From Endomychus coccineus (taxonomy: Eukaryota; Arthropoda; Insecta; Coleoptera; Endomychidae): DNA of 64,000 nt. The stretch is taken from assembly GCA_958510875.1 (NCBI GenBank), contig OY294068.1, forward strand, positions 173,941,411 to 174,005,410. Reading direction: 5' to 3'. A program made the translations under genes and the position numbers. The first letter of the stretch is position 1, and every line of letters begins with the position of its first letter. The notes beneath the pieces are model-generated. The model was not told the origin of the DNA and searched no databases. It saw only the letters and a list, made by a program, of their open reading frames with translations. This document shows positions 33,325 to 48,100 of the stretch, piece by piece.

Positions 33325-34426
33325 TGACAGAAATCATACGAAATCGAATTTCTGAAAATAGCTTCAAAGTGGTGGACATAGGACTTGTATTGTTTTGTAG
33401 GTGCGGTGGCTTCCTTGCAACTGGTACTTTTGCCATCTTCCTTTAGTTTTCCAGATGGATAGTATTTTATTTACCTATTTATAAATATACAGTGTCCGAA
33501 ATTGGTGATGATAGTATTGGGATTTCGAACACCATAGTAGATTGGAAAAGCTATGATCACGAGATCACGTGACATTCCTCATTTTTTAATGTTGGTCAAG
33601 TTGAATTTGGTTGAATAGTTCCAATTACATAACCAGTTTGATAATGAACTTAATGTAGTTTTGACTTTTAAAGCGTCCTTAACTCATAATTTATGTTGCA
33701 TTGTCTGATAATTTGTTATTTTATATAAGATCTTCCGATTCTGAAGATTATAATGATGTTTATGTGAAACAGACCAAAAAGAATAAAAAAAGGTTGTAAT
33801 TTTTTTTAATTTTTTGTTCATGCTGCATTTCTTAAAGGAACACTGGAAATCAATTGTGTATTATTGTTATTGTATCGACACTATTTCAACCTTCATTTAT
33901 TCTGACAGTTCAATTATTTACTTCATCACACCATAGCTTGAGAACAGAAAATAGACTGCATCTTCACACTTCTCGACGTCACAAGAATCTTAAAATGAGA
34001 ATTTCGGACACTTCTGCAGCTTAAATAAATGCGTGCAATATATATTAATAACCAAAAAAATACGGTTCACATTATGGTTCAACTAACTACTATGATTCTA
34101 TCTCAAAATCTGGAGAATACCACTCGTATCGAGGCTACCGCACTCAATAACAATAGAGTTATTATGTTCACACACAGACATCATGTCAAAAATAGTTTGG
34201 ATCGATTGAGAAAATGCTCAAAACGCGAAAATAAGGTAATTTTTTTATGGAATGATTACAATAGGTACTTCCCTTAGATATATACTACGTACCTAGGAGA
34301 GAAGTGAAAAGGTTGGAGGGAACGGATTCCCTAACTGGTTTTTGGGATATTCTAGAAAAACTTAAATTATGCATTTTCGAAAATCCCCTGTTATTTCTTT
34401 ATATTTGAAAATTTTTCAAATCTGTA
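33325..34426. other. Unassigned AT-rich stretch left of the array
   Basis: No gene was recognised. The frame at 34029-34277 (plus, 82 codons) has no motif. The stretch ends at aaagaag (34426-34432), where the tandem array starts. Confidence 0.4.
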
Positions 34427-34721
34427 AAGAAGTACTTAGAGCAACTTTCTGCGTAAAATAAGCCTGTCAGATTTCCTATACAACGTTTCGGTATTCTGTA
34501 ACCAACAACTTTGCATTCTTTTATGAACCCTGTTCGATATTATCTGTTTTGTGAAGATGATTTCCTTAGCTTCTCGTCGAGATACACTTTATACTGAAGT
34601 TGATATTAAGGTATAAAAAAATAAGTTTATTGGAAATTGGTGAAAATTTGGATACTATTGAATACCAATATCTTTCAATGCTACAATAAGAATCAATAAT
34701 AATTACCTAATAACTTTAATT

Positions 34722-34862
34722 TTACATAAAAAAGTCATTGTTCAAAGTACCGGCCATAATAATACTAACAATCCGTTGACATACTTTTGTCAAGTTACCG
34801 GCAGAAGTTTCAACTATTTTCCTCAATTTGAGAGGAGTCACATCGAAATATCCTTGTTCATT
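34722..34862 (-). other. Antisense 46-codon open frame in each array unit (unit 1 copy)
   Basis: On the minus strand an open frame without its own start codon reads NEQGYFDVTPLKLRKIVETS, continues with a KVCQRIV segment, and stops at 34722-34724. It is preceded by a stop and a T-rich tract and followed, about 130 bp further along the minus strand, by AATAAA (near 34624-34630). It looks like the last coding part of a gene or transposase with a 3' UTR. I do not recognise the family. It is present at the same unit offset in the other copies, with no changes that I noticed. Confidence 0.4.
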
Positions 34863-35216
34863 TTATTCAAAATCGTGAAGAAAATTGAAACAAATAGAAA
34901 AAAGCGCGGCTATATTTGACATCTGTCAAATTGATGAAAGTTTCAAATGAATACTTTGAATGTAACGTAATTTGTTTCCAATCAAAGATCAACTAAGTAA
35001 TCCAAAATTCAGTGAAAGAGCATTTTGAAAACGCGGTATAGAAAAAATAGTATAAAAAACCCGTTTTATTAGTCATCCTAGCCCTTTCACCTTGTGGTCG
35101 CATCCCAAACTAGAACTCGGGCGCTTAAAACATGTCTAATAAAACTAATTCTACACCCAAGAAAAAGCCAACCGTTTTTCTGTAATGTTAGGGAAAGATA
35201 CATCTAATATTGCTCC

Positions 35217-35406
35217 CATCGATAGACGTCAGCACACAATAAGGCGCATTCTGCTTGATCTCATTACCAAAAAGGCTATGGGGCCAAACGGAATTCAACC
35301 TGTCGTTCTGAAGTGATGTGCTTCTGAATTAACACGAGCTTTCAGCAGGTTGTTCACCCTTTCATACAAACTTCGTGGAAAGAAGACCCTTCGTGATAAT
35401 TATAGA
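35217..35406 (+). pseudogene. LINE RT fingers fragment (unit 1 copy; one per unit)
   Basis: The frame reads HTIRRILLDLITKKAMGPNG, IQPVVLK, stop, CASELTRAFSRLFTLSYKL. This is the start of the LINE RT domain (L..L...KA.GPDGI...VLK.CA.EL...L..LF..S). It is the same family as the minus-strand remnant at 18.6-19.0 kb. An in-frame TGA sits after VLK in all units, and the RT is cut off soon after, so the amplified unit was already dead. Confidence 0.78.
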
Positions 35407-35496
35407 CATGGCACTAGTAAAGAACCCCAATAGAGTAATACTAGTATGGGAGTCTGAGGAAACCAGACCAAAGGGACTGAAACTGTCGTCGCACTC

Positions 35497-35813
35497 ACTA
35501 AAACGGAAGCGGAACAACCACTGATTAGACCAGAGTCAACCTGTGGCATTTCTCATGCCATAGCGAAATCTGTAATCCAAAAATGGCTCGAGAGAGCGCC
35601 GTGCCTACTGAAGGGAACAGCCCCGAATGTTGCGCTCCAAGCGACCAATGGGAGATCTCCAGTAGCAACGAGTGAAAAATCTGCTGACGTTCAGCAGACA
35701 AGAAATACGGAATCTTGTTGCCTCCCTGACCGAACATGCACAAAGCAACAAACATCTCTATACGATGGGTTTGGTAGATCAGTCCACATGCAGGGATTGC
35801 ATCGTGGAAGAAG
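35497..35813 (+). pseudogene. LINE RNase H-tail fragment (unit 1 copy; one per unit)
   Basis: The frame begins EAEQPLIRPESTCGISHAIA and, after a frame change near 35670-35690, continues as the segment seen intact at the array end (NLLTFSRQEIRNLVASLTEH, QSTCRDCIVEEE). This corresponds to the region after RNase H in I/R1/LOA-like LINEs (E.PLIGPEP.CGI..., then R..V.LLTGH...HL..MGL....CR.C..E.ET..H). In each unit except the last it is truncated at the junction directly after the EEE codons. Confidence 0.75.
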
Positions 35814-38800
35814 ATCTTGGAGCAACTTTCTGCGTAAAATAAGCCTGTCAGATTTCAAATACAACGTTTCGGTATTCTGTAACCAACAACTTTGTATTCT
35901 TTTATGAACCCTGTTCGATATTATCTGTTTTGTGAAGATGATTTCCTTAGCTTCTCATCGAGATACACTTTATACTGAAGTTGATATTAAGGTATAAAAA
36001 AATAAGTTTATTGGAAATTGGTGAAAATTTGGATACTATTGAATACCAATATCTTTCAATGCTACAATAAGAATCAATAATAATTACCTAATAACTTTAA
36101 TTTTACATAAAAAAGTCATTGTTCAAAGTACCGGCCATAATAATACTAACAATCCGTTGACATACTTTTGTCAAGTTACCGGCAGAAGTTTCAACTATTT
36201 TCCTCAATTTGAGAGGAGTCACATCGAAATATCCTTGTTCATTTTATTCAAAATCGTGAAGAAAATTGAAACAAATAGGAAAAAGCGCGGCTATATTTGA
36301 CATCTGTCAAATTGATGAAAGTTTCAAAAGAATACTTTGAATGTAACGTAATTTGTTTCCAATCAAAGATCAACTAAGTAATCCAAAATTCAGTGAAAGA
36401 GCATTTTGAAAACGCGGTATAGAAAAAATAGTATAAAAAACCCGTTTTATTAGTCATCCTAGCCCTTTCACCTTGTGGTCGCATCCCAAACTAGAACTCG
36501 GGCGCTTAAAACATGTCTAATAAAACTAATTCTACACCCAAGAAAAAGCCAACCGTTTTTCTGTAATGTTAGGGAAAGATACATCTAATATTGCTCCCAT
36601 CGATAGACGTCAGCACACAATAAGGCGCATTCTGCTTGATCTCATTACCAAAAAGGCTATGGGGCCAAACGGAATTCAACCTGTCGTTCTGAAGTGATGT
36701 GCTTCTGAATTAACACGAGCTTTCAGCAGGTTGTTCACCCTTTCATACAAACTTCGTGGAAAGAAGACCCTTCGTGATAATTATAGACATGGCACTAGTA
36801 AAGAACCCCAATAGAGTAATACTAGTATGGGAGTCTGAGGAAACCAGACCAAAGGGACTGAAACTGTCGTCGCACTCACTAAAACGGAAGCGGAACAACC
36901 ACTGATTAGACCAGAGTCAACCTGTGGCATTTCTCATGCCATAGCGAAATCTGTAATCCAAAAATGGCTCGAGAGAGCGCCGTGCCTACTGAAGGGAACA
37001 GCCCCGAATGTTGCGCTCCAAGCGACCAATGGGAGATCTCCAGTAGCAACGAGTGAAAAATCTGCTGACGTTCAGCAGACAAGAAATACGGAATCTTGTT
37101 GCCTCCCTGACCGAACATGCCCCATGCAACAAACATCTCTATACGATGGGTTTGGTAGATCAGTCCACATGCAGGGATTGCATCGTGGAAGAAGATCTTG
37201 GAGCAACTTTCTGCGTAAAATAAGCCTGTCAGATTTCAAATACAACGTTTCGGTATTCTGTAACCAACAACTTTGCATTCTTTTATGAACCCTGTTCGAT
37301 ATTATCTGTTTTGTGAAGATGATTTCTTTAGCTTCTCGTCGAGATACACTTTATACTGAAGTTGATATTAAGGTATAAAAAAATAAGTTTATTGGAAATT
37401 GGTGAAAATTTGGATACTATTGAATACCAATATCTTTCAATGCTACAATAAGAATCAATAATAATTACCTAATAACTTTAATTTTACATAAAAAAGTCAT
37501 TGTTCAAAGTACCGGCCATAATAATACTAACAATCCGTTGACATACTTTTGTCAAGTTACCGGCAGAAGTTTCAACTATTTTCCTCAATTTGAGAGGAGT
37601 CACATCGAAATATCCTTGTTCATTTTATTCAAAATCGTGAAGAAAATTGAAACAAATAGAAAAAAGCGCGGCTATATTTGACATCTGTCAAATTGATGAA
37701 AGTTTCAAAAGAATACTTTGAATGTAACGTAATTTGTTTCCAATCAAAGATCAACTAAGTAATCCAAAATTCAGTGAAAGAGCATTTTGAAAACGCGGTA
37801 TAGAAAAAATAGTATAAAAAACCCGTTTTATTAGTCATCCTAGCCCTTTCACCTTGTGGTCGCATCCCAAACTAGAACTCGGGCGCTTAAAACATGTCTA
37901 ATAAAACTAATTCTACACCCAAGAAAAAGCCAACCGTTTTTCTGTAATGTTAGGGAAAGATACATCTAATATTGCTCCCATCGATAGACGTCAGCACACA
38001 ATAAGGCGCATTCTGCTTGATCTCATTACCAAAAAGGCTATGGGGCCAAACGGAATTCAACCTGTCGTTCTGAAGTGATGTGCTTCTGAATTAACACGAG
38101 CTTTCAGCAGGTTGTTCACCCTTTCATACAAACTTCGTGGAAAGAAGACCCTTCGTGATAATTATAGACATGGCACTAGTAAAGAACCCCAATAGAGTAA
38201 TACTAGTATGGGAGTCTGAGGAAACCAGACCAAAGGGACTGAAACTGTCGTCGCACTCACTAAAACGGAAGCGGAACAACCACTGATTAGACCAGAGTCA
38301 ACCTGTGGCATTTCTCATGCCATAGCGAAATCTGTAATCCAAAAATGGCTCGAGAGAGCGCCGTGCCTACTGAAGGGAACAGCCCCGAATGTTGCGCTCC
38401 AAGCGACCAATGGGAGATCTCCAGTAGCAACGAGTGAAAAATCTGCTGACGTTCAGCAGACAAGAAATACGGAATCTTGTTGCCTCCCTGACCGAACATG
38501 CCCCATGCAACAAACATCTCTATACGATGGGTTTGGTAGATCAGTCCACATGCAGGGATTGCATCGTGGAAGAAGATCTTGGAGCAACTTTCTGCGTAAA
38601 ATAAGCCTGTCAGATTTCAAATACAACGTTTCGGTATTCTGTAACCAACAACTTTGTATTCTTTTATGAACCCTGTTCGATATTATCTGTTTTGTGAAGA
38701 TGATTTCCTTAGCTTCTCATCGAGATACACTTTATACTGAAGTTGATATTAAGGTATAAAAAAATAAGTTTATTGGAAATTGGTGAAAATTTGGATACTA

Positions 38801-41800
38801 TTGAATACCAATATCTTTCAATGCTACAATAAGAATCAATAATAATTACCTAATAACTTTAATTTTACATAAAAAAGTCATTGTTCAAAGTACCGGCCAT
38901 AATAATACTAACAATCCGTTGACATACTTTTGTCAAGTTACCGGCAGAAGTTTCAACTATTTTCCTCAATTTGAGAGGAGTCACATCGAAATATCCTTGT
39001 TCATTTTATTCAAAATCGTGAAGAAAATTGAAACAAATAGAAAAAAGCGCGGCTATATTTGACATCTGTCAAATTGATGAAAGTTTCAAAAGAATACTTT
39101 GAATGTAACGTAATTTGTTTCCAATCAAAGATCAACTAAGTAATCCAAAATTCAGTGAAAGAGCATTTTGAAAACGCGGTATAGATAAAATAGTATAAAA
39201 AACCCGTTTTATTAGTCATCCTAGCCCTTTCACCTTGTGGTCGCATCCCAAACTAGAACTCGGGCGCTTAAAACATGTCTAATAAAACTAATTCTACACC
39301 CAAGAAAAAGCCAACCGTTTTTCTGTAATGTTAGGGAAAGATACATCTAATATTGCTCCCATCGATAGACGTCAGCACACAATAAGGCGCATTCTGCTTG
39401 ATCTCATTACCAAAAAGGCTATGGGGCCAAACGGAATTCAACCTGTCGTTCTGAAGTGATGTGCTTCTGAATTAACACGAGCTTTCAGCAGGTTGTTCAC
39501 CCTTTCATACAAACTTCGTGGAAAGAAGACCCTTCGTGATAATTATAGACATGGCACTAGTAAAGAACCCCAATAGAGTAATACTAGTATGGGAGTCTGA
39601 GGAAACCAGACCAAAGGGACTGAAACTGTCGTCGCACTCACTAAAACGGAAGCGGAACAACCACTGATTAGACCAGAGTCAACCTGTGGCATTTCTCATG
39701 CCATAGCGAAATCTGTAATCCAAAAATGGCTCGAGAGAGCGCCGTGCCTACTGAAGGGAACAGCCCCGAATGTTGCGCTCCAAGCGACCAATGGGAGATC
39801 GCCAGTAGCAACGAGTGAAAAATCTGCTGACGTTCAGCAGACAAGAAATACGGAATCTTGTTGCCTCCCTGACCGAACATGCCCCATGCAACAAACATCT
39901 CTATACGATGGGTTTGGTAGATCAGTCCACATGCAGGGATTGCATCGTGGAAGAAGATCTTGGAGCAACTTTCTGCGTAAAATAAGCCTGTCAGATTTCA
40001 AATACAACGTTTCGGTATTCTGTAACCAACAACTTTGCATTCTTTTATGAACCCTGTTCGATATTATCTGTTTTGTGAAGATGATTTCTTTAGCTTCTCG
40101 TCGAGATACACTTTATACTGAAGTTGATATTAAGGTATAAAAAAATAAGTTTATTGGAAATTGGTGAAAATTTGGATACTATTGAATACCAATATCTTTC
40201 AATGCTACAATAAGAATCAATAATAATTACCTAATAACTTTAATTTTACATAAAAAAGTCATTGTTCAAAGTACCGGCCATAATAATACTAACAATCCGT
40301 TGACATACTTTTGTCAAGTTACCGGCAGAAGTTTCAACTATTTTCCTCAATTTGAGAGGAGTCACATCGAAATATCCTTGTTCATTTTATTCAAAATCGT
40401 GAAGAAAATTGAAACAAATAGAAAAAAGCGCGGCTATATTTGACATCTGTCAAATTGATGAAAGTTTCAAAAGAATACTTTGAATGTAACGTAATTTGTT
40501 TCCAATCAAAGATCAACTAAGTAATCCAAAATTCAGTGAAAGAGCATTTTGAAAACGCGGTATAGAAAAAATAGTATAAAAAACCCGTTTTATTAGTCAT
40601 CCTAGCCCTTTCACCTTGTGGTCGCATCCCAAACTAGAACTCGGGCGCTTAAAACATGTCTAATAAAACTAATTCTACACCCAAGAAAAAGCCAACCGTT
40701 TTTCTGTAATGTTAGGGAAAGATACATCTAATATTGCTCCCATCGATAGACGTCAGCACACAATAAGGCGCATTCTGCTTGATCTCATTACCAAAAAGGC
40801 TATGGGGCCAAACGGAATTCAACCTGTCGTTCTGAAGTGATGTGCTTCTGAATTAACACGAGCTTTCAGCAGGTTGTTCACCCTTTCATACAAACTTCGT
40901 GGAAAGAAGACCCTTCGTGATAATTATAGACATGGCACTAGTAAAGAACCCCAATAGAGTAATACTAGTATGGGAGTCTGAGGAAACCAGACCAAAGGGA
41001 CTGAAACTGTCGTCGCACTCACTAAAACGGAAGCGGAACAACCACTGATTAGACCAGAGTCAACCTGTGGCATTTCTCATGCCATAGCGAAATCTGTAAT
41101 CCAAAAATGGCTCGAGAGAGCGCCGTGCCTACTGAAGGGAACAGCCCCGAATGTTGCGCTCCAAGCGACCAATGGGAGATCTCCAGTAGCAACGAGTGAA
41201 AAATCTGCTGACGTTCAGCAGACAAGAAATACGGAATCTTGTTGCCTCCCTGACCGAACATGCCCCATGCAACAAACATCTCTATACGATGGGTTTGGTA
41301 GATCAGTCCACATGCAGGGATTGCATCGTGGAAGAAGATCTTGGAGCAACTTTCTGCGTAAAATAAGCCTGTCAGATTTCAAATACAACGTTTCGGTATT
41401 CTGTAACCAACAACTTTGCATTCTTTTATGAACCCTGTTCGATATTATCTGTTTTGTGAAGATGATTTCTTTAGCTTCTCGTCGAGATACACTTTATACT
41501 GAAGTTGATATTAAGGTATAAAAAAATAAGTTTATTGGAAATTGGTGAAAATTTGGATACTATTGAATACCAATATCTTTCAATGCTACAATAAGAATCA
41601 ATAATAATTACCTAATAACTTTAATTTTACATAAAAAAGTCATTGTTCAAAGTACCGGCCATAATAATACTAACAATCCGTTGACATACTTTTGTCAAGT
41701 TACCGGCAGAAGTTTCAACTATTTTCCTCAATTTGAGAGGAGTCACATCGAAATATCCTTGTTCATTTTATTCAAAATCGTGAAGAAAATTGAAACAAAT

Positions 41801-44800
41801 AGAAAAAAGCGCGGCTATATTTGACATCTGTCAAATTGATGAAAGTTTCAAATGAATACTTTGAATGTAACGTAATTTGTTTCCAATCAAAGATCAACTA
41901 AGTAATCCAAAATTCAGTGAAAGAGCATTTTGAAAAAGCGGTATAGAAAAAATAGTATAAAAAACCCGTTTTATTAGTCATCCTAGCCCTTTCACCTTGT
42001 GGTCGCATCCCAAACTAGAACTCGGGCGCTTAAAACATGTCTAATGAAACTAATTCTACACCCAAGAAAAAGCCAACCGTTTTTCTGTAATGTTAGGGAA
42101 AGATACATCTAATATTGCTCCCATCGATAGACGTCAGCACACAATAAGGCGCATTCTGCTTGATCTCATTACCAAAAAGGCTATGGGGCCAAACGGAATT
42201 CAACCTGTCGTTCTGAAGTGATGTGCTTCTGAATTAACACGAGCTTTCAGCAGGTTGTTCACCCTTTCATACAAACTTCGTGGAAAGAAGACCCTTCGTG
42301 ATAATTATAGACATGGCACTAGTAAAGAACCCCAATAGAGTAATACTAGTATGGGAGTCTGAGGAAACCAGACCAAAGGGACTGAAACTGTCGTCGCACT
42401 CACTAAAACGGAAGCGGAACAACCACTGATTAGACCAGAGTCAACCTGTGGCATTTCTCATGCCATAGCGAAATCTGTAATCCAAAAATGGCTCGAGAGA
42501 GCGCCGTGCCTACTGAAGGGAACAGCCCCGAATGTTGCGCTCCAAGCGACCAATGGGAGATCTCCAGTAGCAACGAGTGAAAAATCTGCTGACGTTCAGC
42601 AGACAAGAAATACGGAATCTTGTTGCCTCCCTGACCGAACATGCCCCATGCAACAAACATCTCTATACGATGGGTTTGGTAGATCAGTCCACATGCAGGG
42701 ATTGCATCGTGGAAGAAGATCTTGGAGCAACTTTCTGCGTAAAATAAGCCTGTCAGATTTCAAATACAACGTTTCGGTATTCTGTAACCAACAACTTTGT
42801 ATTCTTTTATGAACCCTGTTCGATATTATCTGTTTTGTGAAGATGATTTCCTTAGCTTCTCATCGAGATACACTTTATACTGAAGTTGATATTAAGGTAT
42901 AAAAAAATAAGTTTATTGGAAATTGGTGAAAATTTGGATACTATTGAATACCAATATCTTTCAATGCTACAATAAGAATCAATAATAATTACCTAATAAC
43001 TTTAATTTTACATAAAAAAGTCATTGTTCAAAGTACCGGCCATAATAATACTAACAATCCGTTGACATACTTTTGTCAAGTTACCGGCAGAAGTTTCAAC
43101 TATTTTCCTCAATTTGAGAGGAGTCACATCGAAATATCCTTGTTCATTTTATTCAAAATCGTGAAGAAAATTGAAACAAATAGAAAAAAGCGCGGCTATA
43201 TTTGACATCTGTCAAATTGATGAAAGTTTCAAAAGAATACTTTGAATGTAACGTAATTTGTTTCCAATCAAAGATCAACTAAGTAATCCAAAATTCAGTG
43301 AAAGAGCATTTTGAAAACGCGGTATAGATAAAATAGTATAAAAAACCCGTTTTATTAGTCATCCTAGCCCTTTCACCTTGTGGTCGCATCCCAAACTAGA
43401 ACTCGGGCGCTTAAAACATGTCTAATAAAACTAATTCTACACCCAAGAAAAAGCCAACCGTTTTTCTGTAATGTTAGGGAAAGATACATCTAATATTGCT
43501 CCCATCGATAGACGTCAGCACACAATAAGGCGCATTCTGCTTGATCTCATTACCAAAAAGGCTATGGGGCCAAACGGAATTCAACCTGTCGTTCTGAAGT
43601 GATGTGCTTCTGAATTAACACGAGCTTTCAGCAGGTTGTTCACCCTTTCATACAAACTTCGTGGAAAGAAGACCCTTCGTGATAATTATAGACATGGCAC
43701 TAGTAAAGAACCCCAATAGAGTAATACTAGTATGGGAGTCTGAGGAAACCAGACCAAAGGGACTGAAACTGTCGTCGCACTCACTAAAACGGAAGCGGAA
43801 CAACCACTGATTAGACCAGAGTCAACCTGTGGCATTTCTCATGCCATAGCGAAATCTGTAATCCAAAAATGGCTCGAGAGAGCGCCGTGCCTACTGAAGG
43901 GAACAGCCCCGAGTGTTGCGCTCCAAGCGACCAATGGGAGATCTCCAGTAGCAACGAGTGAAAAATCTGCTGACGTTCAGCAGACAAGAAATACGGAATC
44001 TTGTTGCCTCCCTGACCGAACATGCCCCATGCAACAAACATCTCTATACGATGGGTTTGGTAGATCAGTCCACATGCAGGGATTGCATCGTGGAAGAAGA
44101 TCTTGGAGCAACTTTCTGCGTAAAATAAGCCTGTCAGATTTCAAATACAACGTTTCGGTATTCTGTAACCAACAACTTTGCATTCTTTTATGAACCCTGT
44201 TCGATATTATCTGTTTTGTGAAGATGATTTCTTTAGCTTCTCGTCGAGATACACTTTATACTGAAGTTGATATTAAGGTATAAAAAAATAAGTTTATTGG
44301 AAATTGGTGAAAATTTGGATACTATTGAATACCAATATCTTTCAATGCTACAATAAGAATCAATAATAATTACCTAATAACTTTAATTTTACATAAAAAA
44401 GTCATTGTTCAAAGTACCGGCCATAATAATACTAACAATCCGTTGACATACTTTTGTCAAGTTACCGGCAGAAGTTTCAACTATTTTCCTCAATTTGAGA
44501 GGAGTCACATCGAAATATCCTTGTTCATTTTATTCAAAATCGTGAAGAAAATTGAAACAAATAGAAAAAAGCGCGGCTATATTTGACATCTGTCAAATTG
44601 ATGAAAGTTTCAAATGAATACTTTGAATGTAACGTAATTTGTTTCCAATCAAAGATCAACTAAGTAATCCAAAATTCAGTGAAAGAGCATTTTGAAAACG
44701 CGGTATAGAAAAAATAGTATAAAAAACCCGTTTTATTAGTCATCCTAGCCCTTTCACCTTGTGGTCGCATCCCAAACTAGAACTCGGGCGCTTAAAACAT

Positions 44801-47800
44801 GTCTAATAAAACTAATTCTACACCCAAGAAAAAGCCAACCGTTTTTCTGTAATGTTAGGGAAAGATACATCTAATATTGCTCCCATCGATAGACGTCAGC
44901 ACACAATAAGGCGCATTCTGCTTGATCTCATTACCAAAAAGGCTATGGGGCCAAACGGAATTCAACCTGTCGTTCTGAAGTGATGTGCTTCTGAATTAAC
45001 ACGAGCTTTCAGCAGGTTGTTCACCCTTTCATACAAACTTCGTGGAAAGAAGACCCTTCGTGATAATTATAGACATGGCACTAGTAAAGAACCCCAATAG
45101 AGTAATACTAGTATGGGAGTCTGAGGAAACCAGACCAAAGGGACTGAAACTGTCGTCGCACTCACTAAAACGGAAGCGGAACAACCACTGATTAGACCAG
45201 AGTCAACCTGTGGCATTTCTCATGCCATAGCGAAATCTGTAATCCAAAAATGGCTCGAGAGAGCGCCGTGCCTACTGAAGGGAACAGCCCCGAATGTTGC
45301 GCTCCAAGCGACCAATGGGAGATCTCCAGTAGCAACGAGTGAAAAATCTGCTGACGTTCAGCAGACAAGAAATACGGAATCTTGTTGCCTCCCTGACCGA
45401 ACATGCCCCATGCAACAAACATCTCTATACGATGGGTTTGGTAGATCAGTCCACATGCAGGGATTGCATCGTGGAAGAAGATCTTGGAGCAACTTTCTGC
45501 GTAAAATAAGCCTGTCAGATTTCAAATACAACGTTTCGGTATTCTGTAACCAACAACTTTGCATTCTTTTATGAACCCTGTTCGATATTATCTGTTTTGT
45601 GAAGATGATTTCCTTAGCTTCTCGTCGAGATACACTTTATACTGAAGTTGATATTAAGGTATAAAAAAATAAGTTTATTGGAAATTGGTGAAAATTTGGA
45701 TACTATTGAATACCAATATCTTTCAATGCTACAATAAGAATCAATAATAATTACCTAATAACTTTAATTTTACATAAAAAAGTCATTGTTCAAAGTACCG
45801 GCCATAATAATACTAACAATCCGTTGACATACTTTTGTCAAGTTACCGGCAGAAGTTTCAACTATTTTCCTCAATTTGAGAGGAGTCACATCGAAATATC
45901 CTTGTTCATTTTATTCAAAATCGTGAAGAAAATTGAAACAAATAGAAAAAAGCGCGGCTATATTTGACATCTGTCAAATTGATGAAAGTTTCAAATGAAT
46001 ACTTTGAATGTAACGTAATTTGTTTCCAATCAAAGATCAACTAAGTAATCCAAAATTCAGTGAAAGAGCATTTTGAAAACGCGGTATAGAAAAAATAGTA
46101 TAAAAAACCCGTTTTATTAGTCATCCTAGCCCTTTCACCTTGTGGTCGCATCCCAAACTAGAACTCGGGCGCTTAAAACATGTCTAATAAAACTAATTCT
46201 ACACCCAAGAAAAAGCCAACCGTTTTTCTGTAATGTTAGGGAAAGATACATCTAATATTGCTCCCATCGATAGACGTCAGCACACAATAAGGCGCATTCT
46301 GCTTGATCTCATTACCAAAAAGGCTATGGGGCCAAACGGAATTCAACCTGTCGTTCTGAAGTGATGTGCTTCTGAATTAACACGAGCTTTCAGCAGGTTG
46401 TTCACCCTTTCATACAAACTTCGTGGAAAGAAGACCCTTCGTGATAATTATAGACATGGCACTAGTAAAGAACCCCAATAGAGTAATACTAGTATGGGAG
46501 TCTGAGGAAACCAGACCAAAGGGACTGAAACTGTCGTCGCACTCACTAAAACGGAAGCGGAACAACCACTGATTAGACCAGAGTCAACCTGTGGCATTTC
46601 TCATGCCATAGCGAAATCTGTAATCCAAAAATGGCTCGAGAGAGCGCCGTGCCTACTGAAGGGAACAGCCCCGAATGTTGCGCTCCAAGCGACCAATGGG
46701 AGATCTCCAGTAGCAACGAGTGAAAAATCTGCTGACGTTCAGCAGACAAGAAATACGGAATCTTGTTGCCTCCCTGACCGAACATGCCCCATGCAACAAA
46801 CATCTCTATACGATGGGTTTGGTAGATCAGTCCACATGCAGGGATTGCATCGTGGAAGAAGATCTTGGAGCAACTTTCTGCGTAAAATAAGCCTGTCAGA
46901 TTTCAAATACAACGTTTCGGTATTCTGTAACCAACAAATTTGCATTCTTTTATGAACCCTGTTCGATATTATCTGTTTTGTGAAGATGATTTCCTTAGCT
47001 TCTCGTCGAGATACACTTTATACTGAAGTTGATATTAAGGTATAAAAAAATAAGTTTATTGGAAATTGGTGAAAATTTGGATACTATTGAATACCAATAT
47101 CTTTCAATGCTACAATAAGAATCAATAATAATTACCTAATAACTTTAATTTTACATAAAAAAGTCATTGTTCAAAGTACCGGCCATAATAATACTAACAA
47201 TCCGTTGACATACTTTTGTCAAGTTACCGGCAGAAGTTTCAACTATTTTCCTCAATTTGAGAGGAGTCACATCGAAATATCCTTGTTCATTTTATTCAAA
47301 ATCGTGAAGAAAATTGAAACAAATAGAAAAAAGCGCGGCTATATTTGACATCTGTCAAATTGATGAAAGTTTCAAATGAATACTTTGAATGTAACGTAAT
47401 TTGTTTCCAATCAAAGATCAACTAAGTAATCCAAAATTCAGTGAAAGAGCATTTTGAAAACGCGGTATAGAAAAAATAGTATAAAAAACCCGTTTTATTA
47501 GTCATCCTAGCCCTTTCACCTTGTGGTCGCATCCCAAACTAGAACTCGGGCGCTTAAAACATGTCTAATAAAACTAATTCTACACCCAAGAAAAAGCCAA
47601 CCGTTTTTCTGTAATGTTAGGGAAAGATACATCTAATATTGCTCCCATCGATAGACGTCAGCACACAATAAGGCGCATTCTGCTTGATCTCATTACCAAA
47701 AAGGCTATGGGGCCAAACGGAATTCAACCTGTCGTTCTGAAGTGATGTGCTTCTGAATTAACACGAGCTTTCAGCAGGTTGTTCACCCTTTCATACAAAC

Positions 47801-48100
47801 TTCGTGGAAAGAAGACCCTTCGTGATAATTATAGACATGGCACTAGTAAAGAACCCCAATAGAGTAATACTAGTATGGGAGTCTGAGGAAACCAGACCAA
47901 AGGGACTGAAACTGTCGTCGCACTCACTAAAACGGAAGCGGAACAACCACTGATTAGACCAGAGTCAACCTGTGGCATTTCTCATGCCATAGCGAAATCT
48001 GTAATCCAAAAATGGCTCGAGAGAGCGCCGTGCCTACTGAAGGGAACAGCCCCGAGTGTTGCGCTCCAAGCGACCAATGGGAGATCTCCAGTAGCAACGA

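Noticed and set aside
33248..33436. 62-codon minus-strand frame starting MAKVPVARKPP
   Set aside because: Overlaps the right inverted repeat of an element, has no known domain and no conserved partner in the left arm.
36906..37136. Conserved 76- and 68-codon minus-strand genes repeated in the array
   Set aside because: They are antisense shadows of the RNase H-tail fragment and are conserved only because the units are nearly identical.
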